Below are positions 1 to 6,075 of a stretch of DNA of 6,693 bases, piece by piece. The stretch lies in NCBI GenBank assembly GCA_030629475.1, contig DAOVOU010000120.1, positions 1 to 6,693 on the forward strand, in the 5' to 3' direction. The stretch comes from Desulfobacterales bacterium. Lineage in GTDB: Bacteria > Desulfobacterota > Desulfobacteria > Desulfobacterales > C00003060. The notes under the pieces were generated by a model. The model was given only the letters and a program-made list of their open reading frames with translations. It was not told where the DNA came from and did not search any database. Both the position numbers and the translations under genes were made by a program. Within the stretch, counting starts at the first letter, position 1, and every line of letters starts with the position of its first letter.

Positions 1-824
1 CATTTGGCGTAATACTGGTAGATGCTCGCAACTTCCATATCACAGGGAATATTGAATTTTTTCAGTCCTTCCAGGACTGAGAAGGTTACGTGCCCTCATT
101 CGGTATTGAGATAGACCTTGCATCCAAGGTCTTGGGCGTGCGTAACACTCAAGCGCGTCACATGTTCCCAGGATTTGTCGTCCGCAAGGAACATACAGTA
201 ATTTTCTCCGCCCCATCCCTTCATGCCATAGGTCCAGTCTGCCCCCACAACCTGAAGTATCTTCCAGAGCGGGACCATCTCGTCCGCTTCGGTTGCGGGC
301 TCCCTGGAATTCTGATTCAGGAAAAACTCGGCTCCCTTCTTGTCTATTGGCGCCTCCAGTTTTTCCCAGCCTTTCTGAGTGTCCTTCACCTCTTCGAGCA
401 CGTCCTCCACAACAAACCGAAAGTCTTCCGGAGACACACCCATGGCGCTACCGCTGTCGTTTTTGAGCGCCATGTCGCATGAACCGACGATCCCCTTGGG
501 CCGCTCTTCACGGGGCCATGTGGCACGCGCCTGGTAGATCAGACGAGGGATATCAATCTTCATTGGGCAGGCATAGATGCAACGCTGGCACCCGGTGCAA
601 TACCACACCCAGTCCAACTTCGTTGCCTCCTCTTCCAGACCTAAAAGAATCATTCTCAAGAATTTTCTGGGGTCCATATTGTCAAGACCCGTAGCAGGAC
701 AGCCTGCGGCACAGGTCCCGCACGTGAAGCAGAGGTCTAAATTACCCCCTTCCGGTATGAGCTCCATCGCTTTCTTTTTAAACTCTCCTCCTGTCTTACC
801 GAGTTCTATTGCTTCTTCTGCCAT
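1..824 (-). CDS. HdrC/HdrD-like iron-sulfur oxidoreductase, selenocysteine-containing (3' end outside the window)
   Basis: Visible are 274 residues from the ATG at 824, with a TGA at codon 243 read as selenocysteine. Two ferredoxin motifs (C32/C35/C38/C42-P and C76/C79/C82/C86-P) form the HdrC-like N-terminal dicluster domain. A linker leads into an HdrB/HdrD-like region with C210, C235 and N-T-E-[Sec243]-G-H. Related proteins carry an E-C-G-H motif here, so UGA replaces a conserved Cys. After the UGA the frame runs on with G-L-K-K-F-N-I-P-C and S-I-Y-Q-Y-Y-A-K to the window edge, with no stop. A hairpin at 62-80 fits a SECIS. The canonical Cys-Cys-Gly triplet of the CCG domain is not seen; G-W-G-G-E-N (203-208) may occupy its place. 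No membrane segment is visible. It is the likely terminal thiol, disulfide or quinone-side oxidoreductase of the cluster; the substrate is unknown. Read only to TGA, it would be misannotated as a 242-residue protein. Confidence 0.88.
62..80 (-). promoter_or_regulatory. Bacterial SECIS-like hairpin downstream of the UGA
   Basis: In the transcript UCAGUCC pairs perfectly with GGACUGA (7 bp) around the loop UGGAA. Past one C-A mismatch, two more U-A pairs are possible. The stem begins 16 nt and the loop 23 nt after the UGA, and G is at loop position 2, matching the usual spacing and loop rule for bacterial SECIS elements. Confidence 0.78.
96..98 (-). other. In-frame TGA read as selenocysteine (Sec243 of the HdrC/HdrD-like protein)
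   Basis: This TGA is flanked by Y-L-N-T-E and G-H-V-T-F-S-V in one frame. The downstream frame is open for 31 more codons and reads as a continuation of the same family. The position corresponds to a conserved Cys in relatives. Confidence 0.85.
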
Positions 825-832
825 AAGGATCT

Positions 833-838
833 ACCTCC
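833..838 (-). promoter_or_regulatory. Ribosome binding site of the HdrC/HdrD-like gene
   Basis: GGAGGT lies in the 16-base gap after the TAG stop of the preceding gene, 8 bases before the ATG at 824-822. Confidence 0.75.
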
Positions 839-840
839 AT

Positions 841-1728
841 CTATAGATTCTGAGCCAGCACAACACCGGACTTGTCAGTTTCGACCATTTCTCCGGGCGT
901 GCCCAGAAAGCTGGCATAATTCACTTCAACACCAAGTTTTTTTGCCGACCCCTCGATGATCGGCGGAAGCTGCGGTTGGGTCAAGAGGACAAGCAGATCA
1001 AAGGTCTCAGTCTTTTCGCTCCCGTCTGCCTCGTATTTTAGCTCAATGTCCTTGTTCTCACCGACCTCGGCAGCCTCAGCCACTATGCCATTGATAAAGC
1101 TGACGCCAGAAACCTTGTCAAGGTCGCTTCCGGCGTCCGCCTTAAAGGCGTCGATATCCGGCGAGACAAAACTGATTTCCACGCCGTCTATTTTCTTCTG
1201 GGCCATAATGGCCTCGTTCACAGCATAAAACAGGGCTGCGTCCCGGACCTTGTCATCAACACCACCAAAGGTCTGCGCAAACCCTATTTTCTTGGGGATC
1301 TCGCCGTCCTGTGGGCGGAAAATTAGGCCATTGCTTGGTCCTGTATCGGCGAGCATCCGCTCAACCTGAAGATCGGTTACAACGTTCATGTGCTTATTGC
1401 CGTAGTTTCCTCGTATGTGCACGATCTTTCGCTGCATGCCAGAGGTCAGGATAACTTCGTCCACTTCGAGGTCAAAATCCTCATCCTGCATCTCGAAGTT
1501 GATCGCCTCGGGCTTACACTCTGCCCAGCAAAGGGCACATCCGAGACACCTCCGGCAGGCCAGACACCGCTTGGCCTCGGCAACGGCCACCTCTTCAGAG
1601 AACCCGGTTTCCACTTCCTTCATGTTTCTCTCACGTTCTTCAACCGGAATCTCAGGCATCTCAGCGCGCTCGGCAGGGATGTCGGTGAAATCAATGATAT
1701 ATCTCCCCTTTTTCTCGTATATGTACAT
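841..1728 (-). CDS. Ferredoxin and HdrA-core-like protein lacking the core cluster cysteines
   Basis: This 295-residue protein is a likely electron-transfer subunit. Residues 55-71 hold six cysteines (C55, C58, C61, C64, C67, C71, then K-P). The last four form a ferredoxin [4Fe-4S] motif; the A-K-R-C-L-A-C start recalls the cysteine-rich linker of GltD proteins. After this the chain follows the C-terminal half of HdrA: L-E-V-D-E-V-I-L-T-S-G (87-97), N-V-V-T-D-L-Q-V-E-R-M-L (115-126), R-P-Q-D-G-E-I-P-K-K-I-G-F (138-150), and F-D-L-L-V-L-L (243-249). Where HdrA has IQCVGSRD and YCSxxCC, this protein reads A-Q-T-F-G-G-V-D-D and D-A-A-L-F-Y-A, so the core [4Fe-4S] ligands are gone. It has no Rossmann motif of its own; the matching FAD head is at the N-terminus of the gene just upstream. 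The HdrA resemblance is from memory of the family pattern and is moderately sure. Confidence 0.75.
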   Translation of the reverse strand: MYIYEKKGRYIIDFTDIPAERAEMPEIPVEERERNMKEVETGFSEEVAVAEAKRCLACRRCLGCALCWAECKPEAINFEMQDEDFDLEVDEVILTSGMQRKIVHIRGNYGNKHMNVVTDLQVERMLADTGPSNGLIFRPQDGEIPKKIGFAQTFGGVDDKVRDAALFYAVNEAIMAQKKIDGVEISFVSPDIDAFKADAGSDLDKVSGVSFINGIVAEAAEVGENKDIELKYEADGSEKTETFDLLVLLTQPQLPPIIEGSAKKLGVEVNYASFLGTPGEMVETDKSGVVLAQNL

Positions 1729-1729
1729 C

Positions 1730-3400
1730 TTACTTTTTCCCTCTCAGATATTTGTGAATAGATTCAGCCGCGGTCTTGCCGCCTGCGCAGGCCGCGATCG
1801 CAATGCCTGCTCCAGTGGCGGAATCACCCGAGGAAAAAACCCCTGGCACATTGGTTTCAAAGGTCTTGGGATTTACCTCAAAATTGAACTTCCTCCCGAT
1901 ATTGAACCCGTGCTTTTCCTCCACCACACTGGTGTCCGTGACCTGGCCAATGGCTGCAAAGAGGGTGTCAGCGTCCATGACAAATTCCGAACCTTCAATC
2001 GGCACAGGTCTTCGCCTACCGCTGGCATCCGGTTCGCCAAGCTCCATTTTCAAACATTGCATCCCCACGGCCTTGCCGCCCTTAACGACTACTTCCTGTG
2101 GAGCAACAAGAAAATGGAACTTGATCCCCTCGTGCTCAGCCGCGTCCACCTCCCACGGGCTTGCGGGCATCTCCTTACGGGTTCGACGATAGAGCAGATT
2201 GACCTCGTCAAAACCGACACGCAGGCTTGTCCTTGCAACGTCCATGGCCACGTTGCCGCCGCCAACCACGATGCACGTGCCCTTGTTGGGAATCTCATTG
2301 CCAAGTGCAGCATCCCTCAAGAACTTAACACCCTCAAAGACGCCTTCGGCGTCCTCGTTCTTGACCCGCATGCTCATACCCAGATGCGCGCCAATGGCGA
2401 GGAGGACCGCATCATAGTCCTTTCGTATATCATCAAAGCTGATGTCCTTTCCAATCCGGACACCGCACTTGATCTCCACGCCGTGTTTTTCGACAAATTC
2501 AACATCCTTGGCCAGAATCGCCTTGGGAAGTCGGTATTCGGGAATACCTACCAGAAACATTCCGCCGCATGCGGGAAGGGCCTCAAAAACCGTGATATTA
2601 TTCTGATATCCGAGCAACGCCAGGTGGTAGGCACAGGTCAGGCCGCTGGGGCCCCCTCCGATAATGGCAATCTTCTCAGGATAGGTTTCCTCGGGAAGGG
2701 TGATCGGGGGCTCGACATCGTTATAAACCTCGTGGTCGGCCACATAACGCTTCAGAAAGCAGATGCTGATCGGCTCATCCTTGTACCCGCGGTTGCACTC
2801 GAACTCGCACGGATGGGGACACACACGGCCTATGCTCAACGGAAAGGGGAGCTTCTTTCGGATGGTGGCAAGCGATTCGGCATACTTCCCGTCTGCAATG
2901 TAGCCCACATATGTCCTGATATCTAAATTGATCGGACAGGTCCGCTGGCAAACTGGCATGTCCTCCTTAAAGACATTGTAGCTGCCCGAACCGAAATTGA
3001 AATAGTCCACGGCCGTACGCCACTCCAGGCTTTCATTGTAGTCGTCATACATATGGATCGGGCATACCTTGATACACTCCCCACAGTCATCACATTTCTC
3101 ACGGTCAACCCGGGGGGTCCGACGGTGGATCTTGACCTTAAAATTGCCGTTTTCCCCCACCAGCGATCGAACCTCGGCGCTATCTATGACCTGTATCGCA
3201 TTGTTTTCTTTTACTGCTGCCAAATCAGGCGCCGTGAAGAAATCACCATCACTTATTATTCTGTCCTGCGGAATCCTCTCCCCGCCAATGCTGGGAAGGT
3301 CTTCCACCATAAAGACCTTATTGCCAGCATCGGCCTGAGCCAATGCCGCCTTAACGCCCGCAACACCGCCGCCAACGATCAATACATTTTTTTCAGCCAC
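1730..3400 (-). CDS. Hybrid flavoprotein: HdrA-type FAD head and ferredoxin motif joined to a GltD/NfnB-like NADPH oxidoreductase
   Basis: This 556-residue protein probably moves electrons between NAD(P)H and the Hdr subunits. Residues 1-45 are an HdrA-like FAD-binding start (G-G-G-V-A-G at 10-15, then S-I-G-G at 37-40). A ferredoxin motif follows (C103, C106, C109, C113-P). From about 150 it is a GltD-family module, as in the glutamate synthase small chain and NfnB. That module has an N-terminal Fe-S cysteine set (C151, C155-P, C194, C198, C202), FAD motif G-G-G-P-S-G (248-253), NADPH motif V-G-G-G-N-V-A-M-D (379-387) followed by Y-R-R-T-R-K-E-M-P-A (404-413), and C-terminal FAD motif G-V-F-S-S-G-D (520-526). 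The paired Arg favours NADPH over NADH. No glutamate synthase large subunit is nearby, so a role in glutamate synthesis is unlikely. The start is GTG. The next gene follows after a single base and looks like the continuation of the HdrA part. Confidence 0.88.
   Translation of the reverse strand: MAEKNVLIVGGGVAGVKAALAQADAGNKVFMVEDLPSIGGERIPQDRIISDGDFFTAPDLAAVKENNAIQVIDSAEVRSLVGENGNFKVKIHRRTPRVDREKCDDCGECIKVCPIHMYDDYNESLEWRTAVDYFNFGSGSYNVFKEDMPVCQRTCPINLDIRTYVGYIADGKYAESLATIRKKLPFPLSIGRVCPHPCEFECNRGYKDEPISICFLKRYVADHEVYNDVEPPITLPEETYPEKIAIIGGGPSGLTCAYHLALLGYQNNITVFEALPACGGMFLVGIPEYRLPKAILAKDVEFVEKHGVEIKCGVRIGKDISFDDIRKDYDAVLLAIGAHLGMSMRVKNEDAEGVFEGVKFLRDAALGNEIPNKGTCIVVGGGNVAMDVARTSLRVGFDEVNLLYRRTRKEMPASPWEVDAAEHEGIKFHFLVAPQEVVVKGGKAVGMQCLKMELGEPDASGRRRPVPIEGSEFVMDADTLFAAIGQVTDTSVVEEKHGFNIGRKFNFEVNPKTFETNVPGVFSSGDSATGAGIAIAACAGGKTAAESIHKYLRGKK
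1739..1744 (-). promoter_or_regulatory. Ribosome binding site inside the preceding gene
   Basis: AGAGGG lies within the last codons of the GltD-like gene, 10 bases before the ATG at 1728. The junction reads TAA-G-ATG, so the two products are probably coupled in translation. A separate binding site argues for two proteins rather than one frameshifted one. Confidence 0.5.
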
Positions 3401-3403
3401 TTT

Positions 3404-4189
3404 TTATCCCTCTTGTTCAACGTATTTATATAAAGGTGTATGATCCTTTACACTCTCCATCTCCAAAAAGCCCCGCCGCTTCAAACCGAGCACGTATTTC
3501 AAGGTCTCCGGAGCAGGAATTTCAAGCTCCTTCGCCAGCTCCTTGACCGAGGCCGGTTTATTCTGTAAAGCTGCCAGAATGGAATGGGTGGCCATCTCGT
3601 CAACAACTATGCCGCCTAAGGTCCGGTTTATCTCGTGCTCGGTAAAAACCTCCTGATATTTATTGCCAGTATCAATAAAGACCGGCTTCTTGCCCACGAC
3701 CCAGCGTAGTTTCGGACCTGCAAGGGCAGTTCTGGCAATCTCAAGTTTTTCCCTTAGCTTAGGCAAGGGCACCCGGTCAGCCTCGCCCCCGAGAGGGCCG
3801 AGCTCTCTTATTTCTGCGGAGAAATCCGTAACGTGTTTTACAAACAGCTCACTCTCTGCCGAAGAGAGGTTACGAAATGACAGCCGTCCTGGATTCATTC
3901 CTGCATAAGCGAGCATTTCCTTGGTCATGTTTATCTTGTGCCTGGCGTTAAAATTGCCGCTCACATAGTGACATTCGCCAAAAAGACACCCGAGCACCAA
4001 CAACCCGTCGAGGCCATGAACAAAGGCATCCGCCATCACCGCAGGGTCCATCCTGCCCGTGCACATTATTCGAATGACCCTGATATCCGTTGTGTATTGC
4101 ATCCTGGACACGCCAGCGAGGTCTGCTGCTGAGTAACCTCACCATGTGCAGCAAAAGGCCAATATCTTTGGGGTAAAATCTTCTCCCAT
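3404..4189 (-). CDS. MvhD-type hydrogenase iron-sulfur subunit, selenocysteine-containing, with C-terminal extension
   Basis: This is predicted as a 261-residue selenoprotein. MvhD/FrhD/VhuD proteins carry a [2Fe-2S] cluster and pass electrons between a dehydrogenase or hydrogenase and HdrA. Reading from the ATG at 4189, the N-terminus is A-F-C-C-T-W-[UGA]-G-Y-S-A-A-D-L-A-G, the hallmark MvhD segment with UGA at codon 17 where the family usually has Cys. The match continues across the UGA with I-R-V-I-R-I-M-C (C43) and L-G-C-L-F-G-E-C-H-Y (C68, C73). Without read-through the remaining 235-residue frame from GTG 4111 would lack C13, C14 and residue 17. Family members are usually about 140 residues; this one has about 120 more, ending in a region (201-257) that looks like a winged helix. 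The gene lies downstream of hdrA after the repeat gap, and 3 bases separate its stop from the next start. Sec-containing VhuD is known in methanogens. Confidence 0.9.
3408..3413 (-). promoter_or_regulatory. Ribosome binding site deciding a GTG start
   Basis: AGAGGG overlaps the last codons of the MvhD-like gene and lies 7 bases before the GTG at 3400-3398. The residues after GTG lead straight into the V-L-I-V-G-G-G FAD strand, which fits this start and suggests translational coupling. Confidence 0.65.
4104..4116 (-). promoter_or_regulatory. Candidate SECIS hairpin of the MvhD-like gene
   Basis: A 4-bp stem CUGG/CCAG closes the loop CGUGU, beginning 23 nt after the UGA. Loop position and the G at loop position 2 fit a bacterial SECIS. 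The stem is short and outer pairing needs internal loops, so it is only a candidate. Confidence 0.4.
4139..4141 (-). other. In-frame TGA read as selenocysteine (Sec17 of the MvhD-like protein)
   Basis: This TGA follows C-C-T-W and precedes G-Y-S-A-A-D-L-A-G, in the conserved N-terminal Cys motif of MvhD. Sequence on both sides is family-like and in one frame with the ATG at 4189. That fits recoding rather than termination. Confidence 0.85.
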
Positions 4190-4197
4190 CAGGGATA

Positions 4198-4204
4198 CCT
4201 CCTT
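4198..4204 (-). promoter_or_regulatory. Strong ribosome binding site fixing the upstream ATG of the MvhD-like gene
   Basis: AAGGAGG lies 8 bases upstream of the ATG at 4189-4187. This is the best Shine-Dalgarno match in the window. It supports translation from this ATG, and so read-through of the in-frame TGA 16 codons later, rather than a start at the internal GTG at 4111. Confidence 0.85.
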
Positions 4205-4230
4205 ATTATCAGGTTATCGTCTACGGTCTA

Positions 4231-4254
4231 TCGGTTGCGCCGCTCGTTACGTCT
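4231..4254. repeat. Short intergenic direct repeat, copy 1
   Basis: This 24-base unit begins TCGGTTGCGC and ends ACGTCT. It matches copy 2 (4275-4298) at 21 of 24 positions by eye. It lies in the 168-base gap between hdrA and the MvhD gene. No protein, RNA gene or clear terminator is visible there. Confidence 0.6.
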
Positions 4255-4274
4255 GACTATTCGTTTATCGTTGT

Positions 4275-4298
4275 TCGGTTGCGCTGCTCGAAACGTCT
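4275..4298. repeat. Short intergenic direct repeat, copy 2
   Basis: This is the second copy of the 24-base unit, differing from copy 1 at one base near the middle and at a TT/AA dinucleotide. The spacing between copy starts is 44 bases. Its core can pair with the inverted, degenerate copy at 4320-4339 (GGTTGCG with CGCAACC, and GCTCG with CGAGC), giving a loose imperfect hairpin with a loop of about 30 bases. Confidence 0.6.
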
Positions 4299-4319
4299 AA
4301 TGGTTGACAGTTACCGAAA

Positions 4320-4339
4320 CGAGCTGCCCAACCGCAACC
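4320..4339. repeat. Degenerate inverted copy of the intergenic repeat
   Basis: It contains CGAGC (4320-4324) and CGCAACC (4333-4339), the reverse complement of both ends of the core of copies 1 and 2, with about 6 extra bases between the two blocks. It may be a decayed member of a dispersed intergenic repeat family, but only this locus is visible. Confidence 0.4.
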
Positions 4340-4357
4340 CTTGGACGAATATTTACG

Positions 4358-6040
4358 TTAGGCTGCCATAAAACTGTGTATCTGGGCTTCCATCTGATAG
4401 TCCGTAAATGAGTTAATGCTAAGGGCGTGTCGATAGCAGGTGGCAGCACACACACCGCACCCCTTGCACGCCACGGTTATGATATTAACCTTGCGGCCTT
4501 CGTCGGTGTCCCTTATCTCCAAAGCGTTGTAAGGACAAAGCGCCACACAGAGGCCGCACCCGCGACAGGCATCCTTGTTAACCAAAGTCGTTACAATCGG
4601 TTCAATCTTCACCTCACCCTGTGACAACGGAATAGAGGCGCGGGACACCGCCCCCAGGGCCTGCATAATGCTCTCACGAACATCCTTTGGATAGTGTGCG
4701 CTGCCACAGATAAAAATGCCATCAGTTCCACAATCAAGCGGCCTCAGCTTCACATGGGCCTCAAGGAAAAACTTGTTTTGGTCCAGGCCTGCCCTGAAGA
4801 GGTTGCCGATCTTAACCCCGTCTTCAGTACCTACCAGCGGCGTTGACAGCACCACCATCTCCTGTGGAATTTCGAGCTCTTTGCCCATCAGGTGGTGGAA
4901 AACGGTCACCTTGTTCTCCTCCACCACAGGTGGCCGTTCAGGGTCATACTTGACAAATCGGACACCGAGCTCTTTTGCCTTGCGAAGCTGGTCTTCGTTT
5001 TCGACCCCGTACATCATTAGGTCTCGATAGAGGATATGAACCTTCGCCTCTGGATTCCTCTCCTTGATCAGGATGGCATTCTTGATACCGATCGCACAGC
5101 ATATACGGGAGCAATATCGTCTCTCCGGGCTTCTTGCGCCAACGCACTGGATTATTACCACATTGTTCGCATCGACCTTGCCGGCCTTGAATCTCTCCTC
5201 CAGTTCCCACTGGGTAATCACCTTGTCGCCATCATATTGATACATACCCTCTGGCACGAGGTTCCCCGCGCCAGTGGCTATAATGACCACACCCAGCCTG
5301 ACATATTTGCTCGTGCCATTGGCGCTAAAGGTTATATCAAACTTGCCGATAAAACCTTCTACCTTTTCAATGGTGGCGCCTGTGTATATCTCAATATTGG
5401 GGTTATCTTCGGCCTCTTTGATCTTGGCGTTTATGACCTCAGATGCGTCCAAATCCATTGGAGCGAGCCTGTACAAAGAGCGGAGCATGCCTCCCAGCTC
5501 TTTTTCCTTTTCTAAGAGTATCACCGGAAAGCCCCTGTTACCCAGAGATATAGCGGCTGTGAGACCGGCGATCCCGCCTCCAATCACCAGCGCCCTTACC
5601 TCCACCTCTGATGTAATGATTTCCTGGGGTTCAAGAAGCGCGGCCTTGGCAGCCCCCATGCGAATCAGATCCCTGGCCTTGTCCATGGACGATTCGGCCT
5701 GCGCTTTATCCTGGTGGACCCAGGAACACTGGTCTCTGATGTTGACCATTTCAAAGAAATAAGGGTTCATCCCCGCCTCCCCGCAAACCGACCGGAAAAG
5801 AGGCTCGTGGGTACGGGGCGAACAGGAGGCGACTACAACCCGATTCAGGTTGTGCTCCTTGATCCCCTTCTTGATTTCTTCGAGACCCGCGTCTGCACAA
5901 GTGTAAAGATTCCAAGGGGCATACACGACGTTGGGCAGCGTCGAGGCATATTCAGCCAATCCCTCTACATCCAGACTGCCCGCGATATTGCTGCCGCACT
6001 TACAGACAAAAACGCCTATTCTGAGTTCTTCTTTTTCCAA
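4358..6040 (-). CDS. hdrA: HdrA: heterodisulfide reductase-type subunit A, FAD and iron-sulfur protein
   Basis: This 560-residue cytoplasmic flavoprotein is a full HdrA. In Hdr complexes, HdrA carries the FAD that splits or merges electron pairs between a low-potential partner (ferredoxin) and a high-potential one. Visible in order are: an N-terminal domain with C-K-C-G (C13, C15), A-S-C-S-P-R-T-H-E (C73) and C105; a Rossmann FAD motif G-G-G-I-A-G at 154-159; the core [4Fe-4S] motif with C299 and Y-C-S-R-I-C-C (C310, C314, C315); a second FAD segment around G-I-F-I-C-G (441-446); and two C-terminal ferredoxin motifs (C492/C495/C498/C502 and C525/C528/C531/C535). All catalytic positions are Cys, with no in-frame UGA. 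It starts with TTG. It sits between a ferredoxin-less HdrA paralogue and an MvhD gene; HdrA and MvhD normally interact directly. The family assignment is firm, but the physiological partner is not shown. Confidence 0.95.
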   Translation of the reverse strand: MEKEELRIGVFVCKCGSNIAGSLDVEGLAEYASTLPNVVYAPWNLYTCADAGLEEIKKGIKEHNLNRVVVASCSPRTHEPLFRSVCGEAGMNPYFFEMVNIRDQCSWVHQDKAQAESSMDKARDLIRMGAAKAALLEPQEIITSEVEVRALVIGGGIAGLTAAISLGNRGFPVILLEKEKELGGMLRSLYRLAPMDLDASEVINAKIKEAEDNPNIEIYTGATIEKVEGFIGKFDITFSANGTSKYVRLGVVIIATGAGNLVPEGMYQYDGDKVITQWELEERFKAGKVDANNVVIIQCVGARSPERRYCSRICCAIGIKNAILIKERNPEAKVHILYRDLMMYGVENEDQLRKAKELGVRFVKYDPERPPVVEENKVTVFHHLMGKELEIPQEMVVLSTPLVGTEDGVKIGNLFRAGLDQNKFFLEAHVKLRPLDCGTDGIFICGSAHYPKDVRESIMQALGAVSRASIPLSQGEVKIEPIVTTLVNKDACRGCGLCVALCPYNALEIRDTDEGRKVNIITVACKGCGVCAATCYRHALSINSFTDYQMEAQIHSFMAA

Positions 6041-6047
6041 TGTGATT

Positions 6048-6053
6048 CTCCCT
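6048..6053 (-). promoter_or_regulatory. Ribosome binding site deciding a TTG start
   Basis: AGGGAG lies 7 bases upstream of a TTG codon at 6040-6038. No ATG fits the HdrA N-terminus, and residues directly after the TTG match the usual start of HdrA (charged residues, then a hydrophobic strand and C-K-C-G). TTG is therefore chosen as the start. Confidence 0.7.
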
Positions 6054-6075
6054 ATTCAATCATCAATCCAAAGAT

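Noticed and set aside
96..824. Reading the HdrC/HdrD-like gene as a pseudogene or truncated protein
   Set aside because: Only a single TGA interrupts it, at a Cys position, with no frameshift. A SECIS-like hairpin follows, and another gene in the same cluster shows the same pattern.
1415..2926. A 503-codon open frame on the plus strand
   Set aside because: It lies antisense to the GltD-like gene and the start of the ferredoxin/HdrA gene, which both have clear motifs. Its translation shows no family pattern, and it looks like a mirror of a codon-biased gene.
1730..3400. Glutamate synthase small subunit (gltD)
   Set aside because: An HdrA-like FAD head and an extra ferredoxin motif precede the GltD module, and all neighbours are Hdr/Mvh subunits with no gltB in sight. 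A role in electron transfer fits better.
3948..4154. A 68-codon minus-strand frame overlapping the start of the MvhD-like gene
   Set aside because: It is the shifted frame of the MvhD-like gene. The MvhD frame with UGA recoding explains the region with conserved motifs and a strong ribosome binding site.
4231..4298. A CRISPR array
   Set aside because: There are only two imperfect copies 20 bases apart, with a third inverted and decayed, and no cas genes. This does not fit an array.
4304..4309. TTGACA on the plus strand as a -35 box
   Set aside because: No -10-like sequence lies at a suitable distance, and no plus-strand gene follows.
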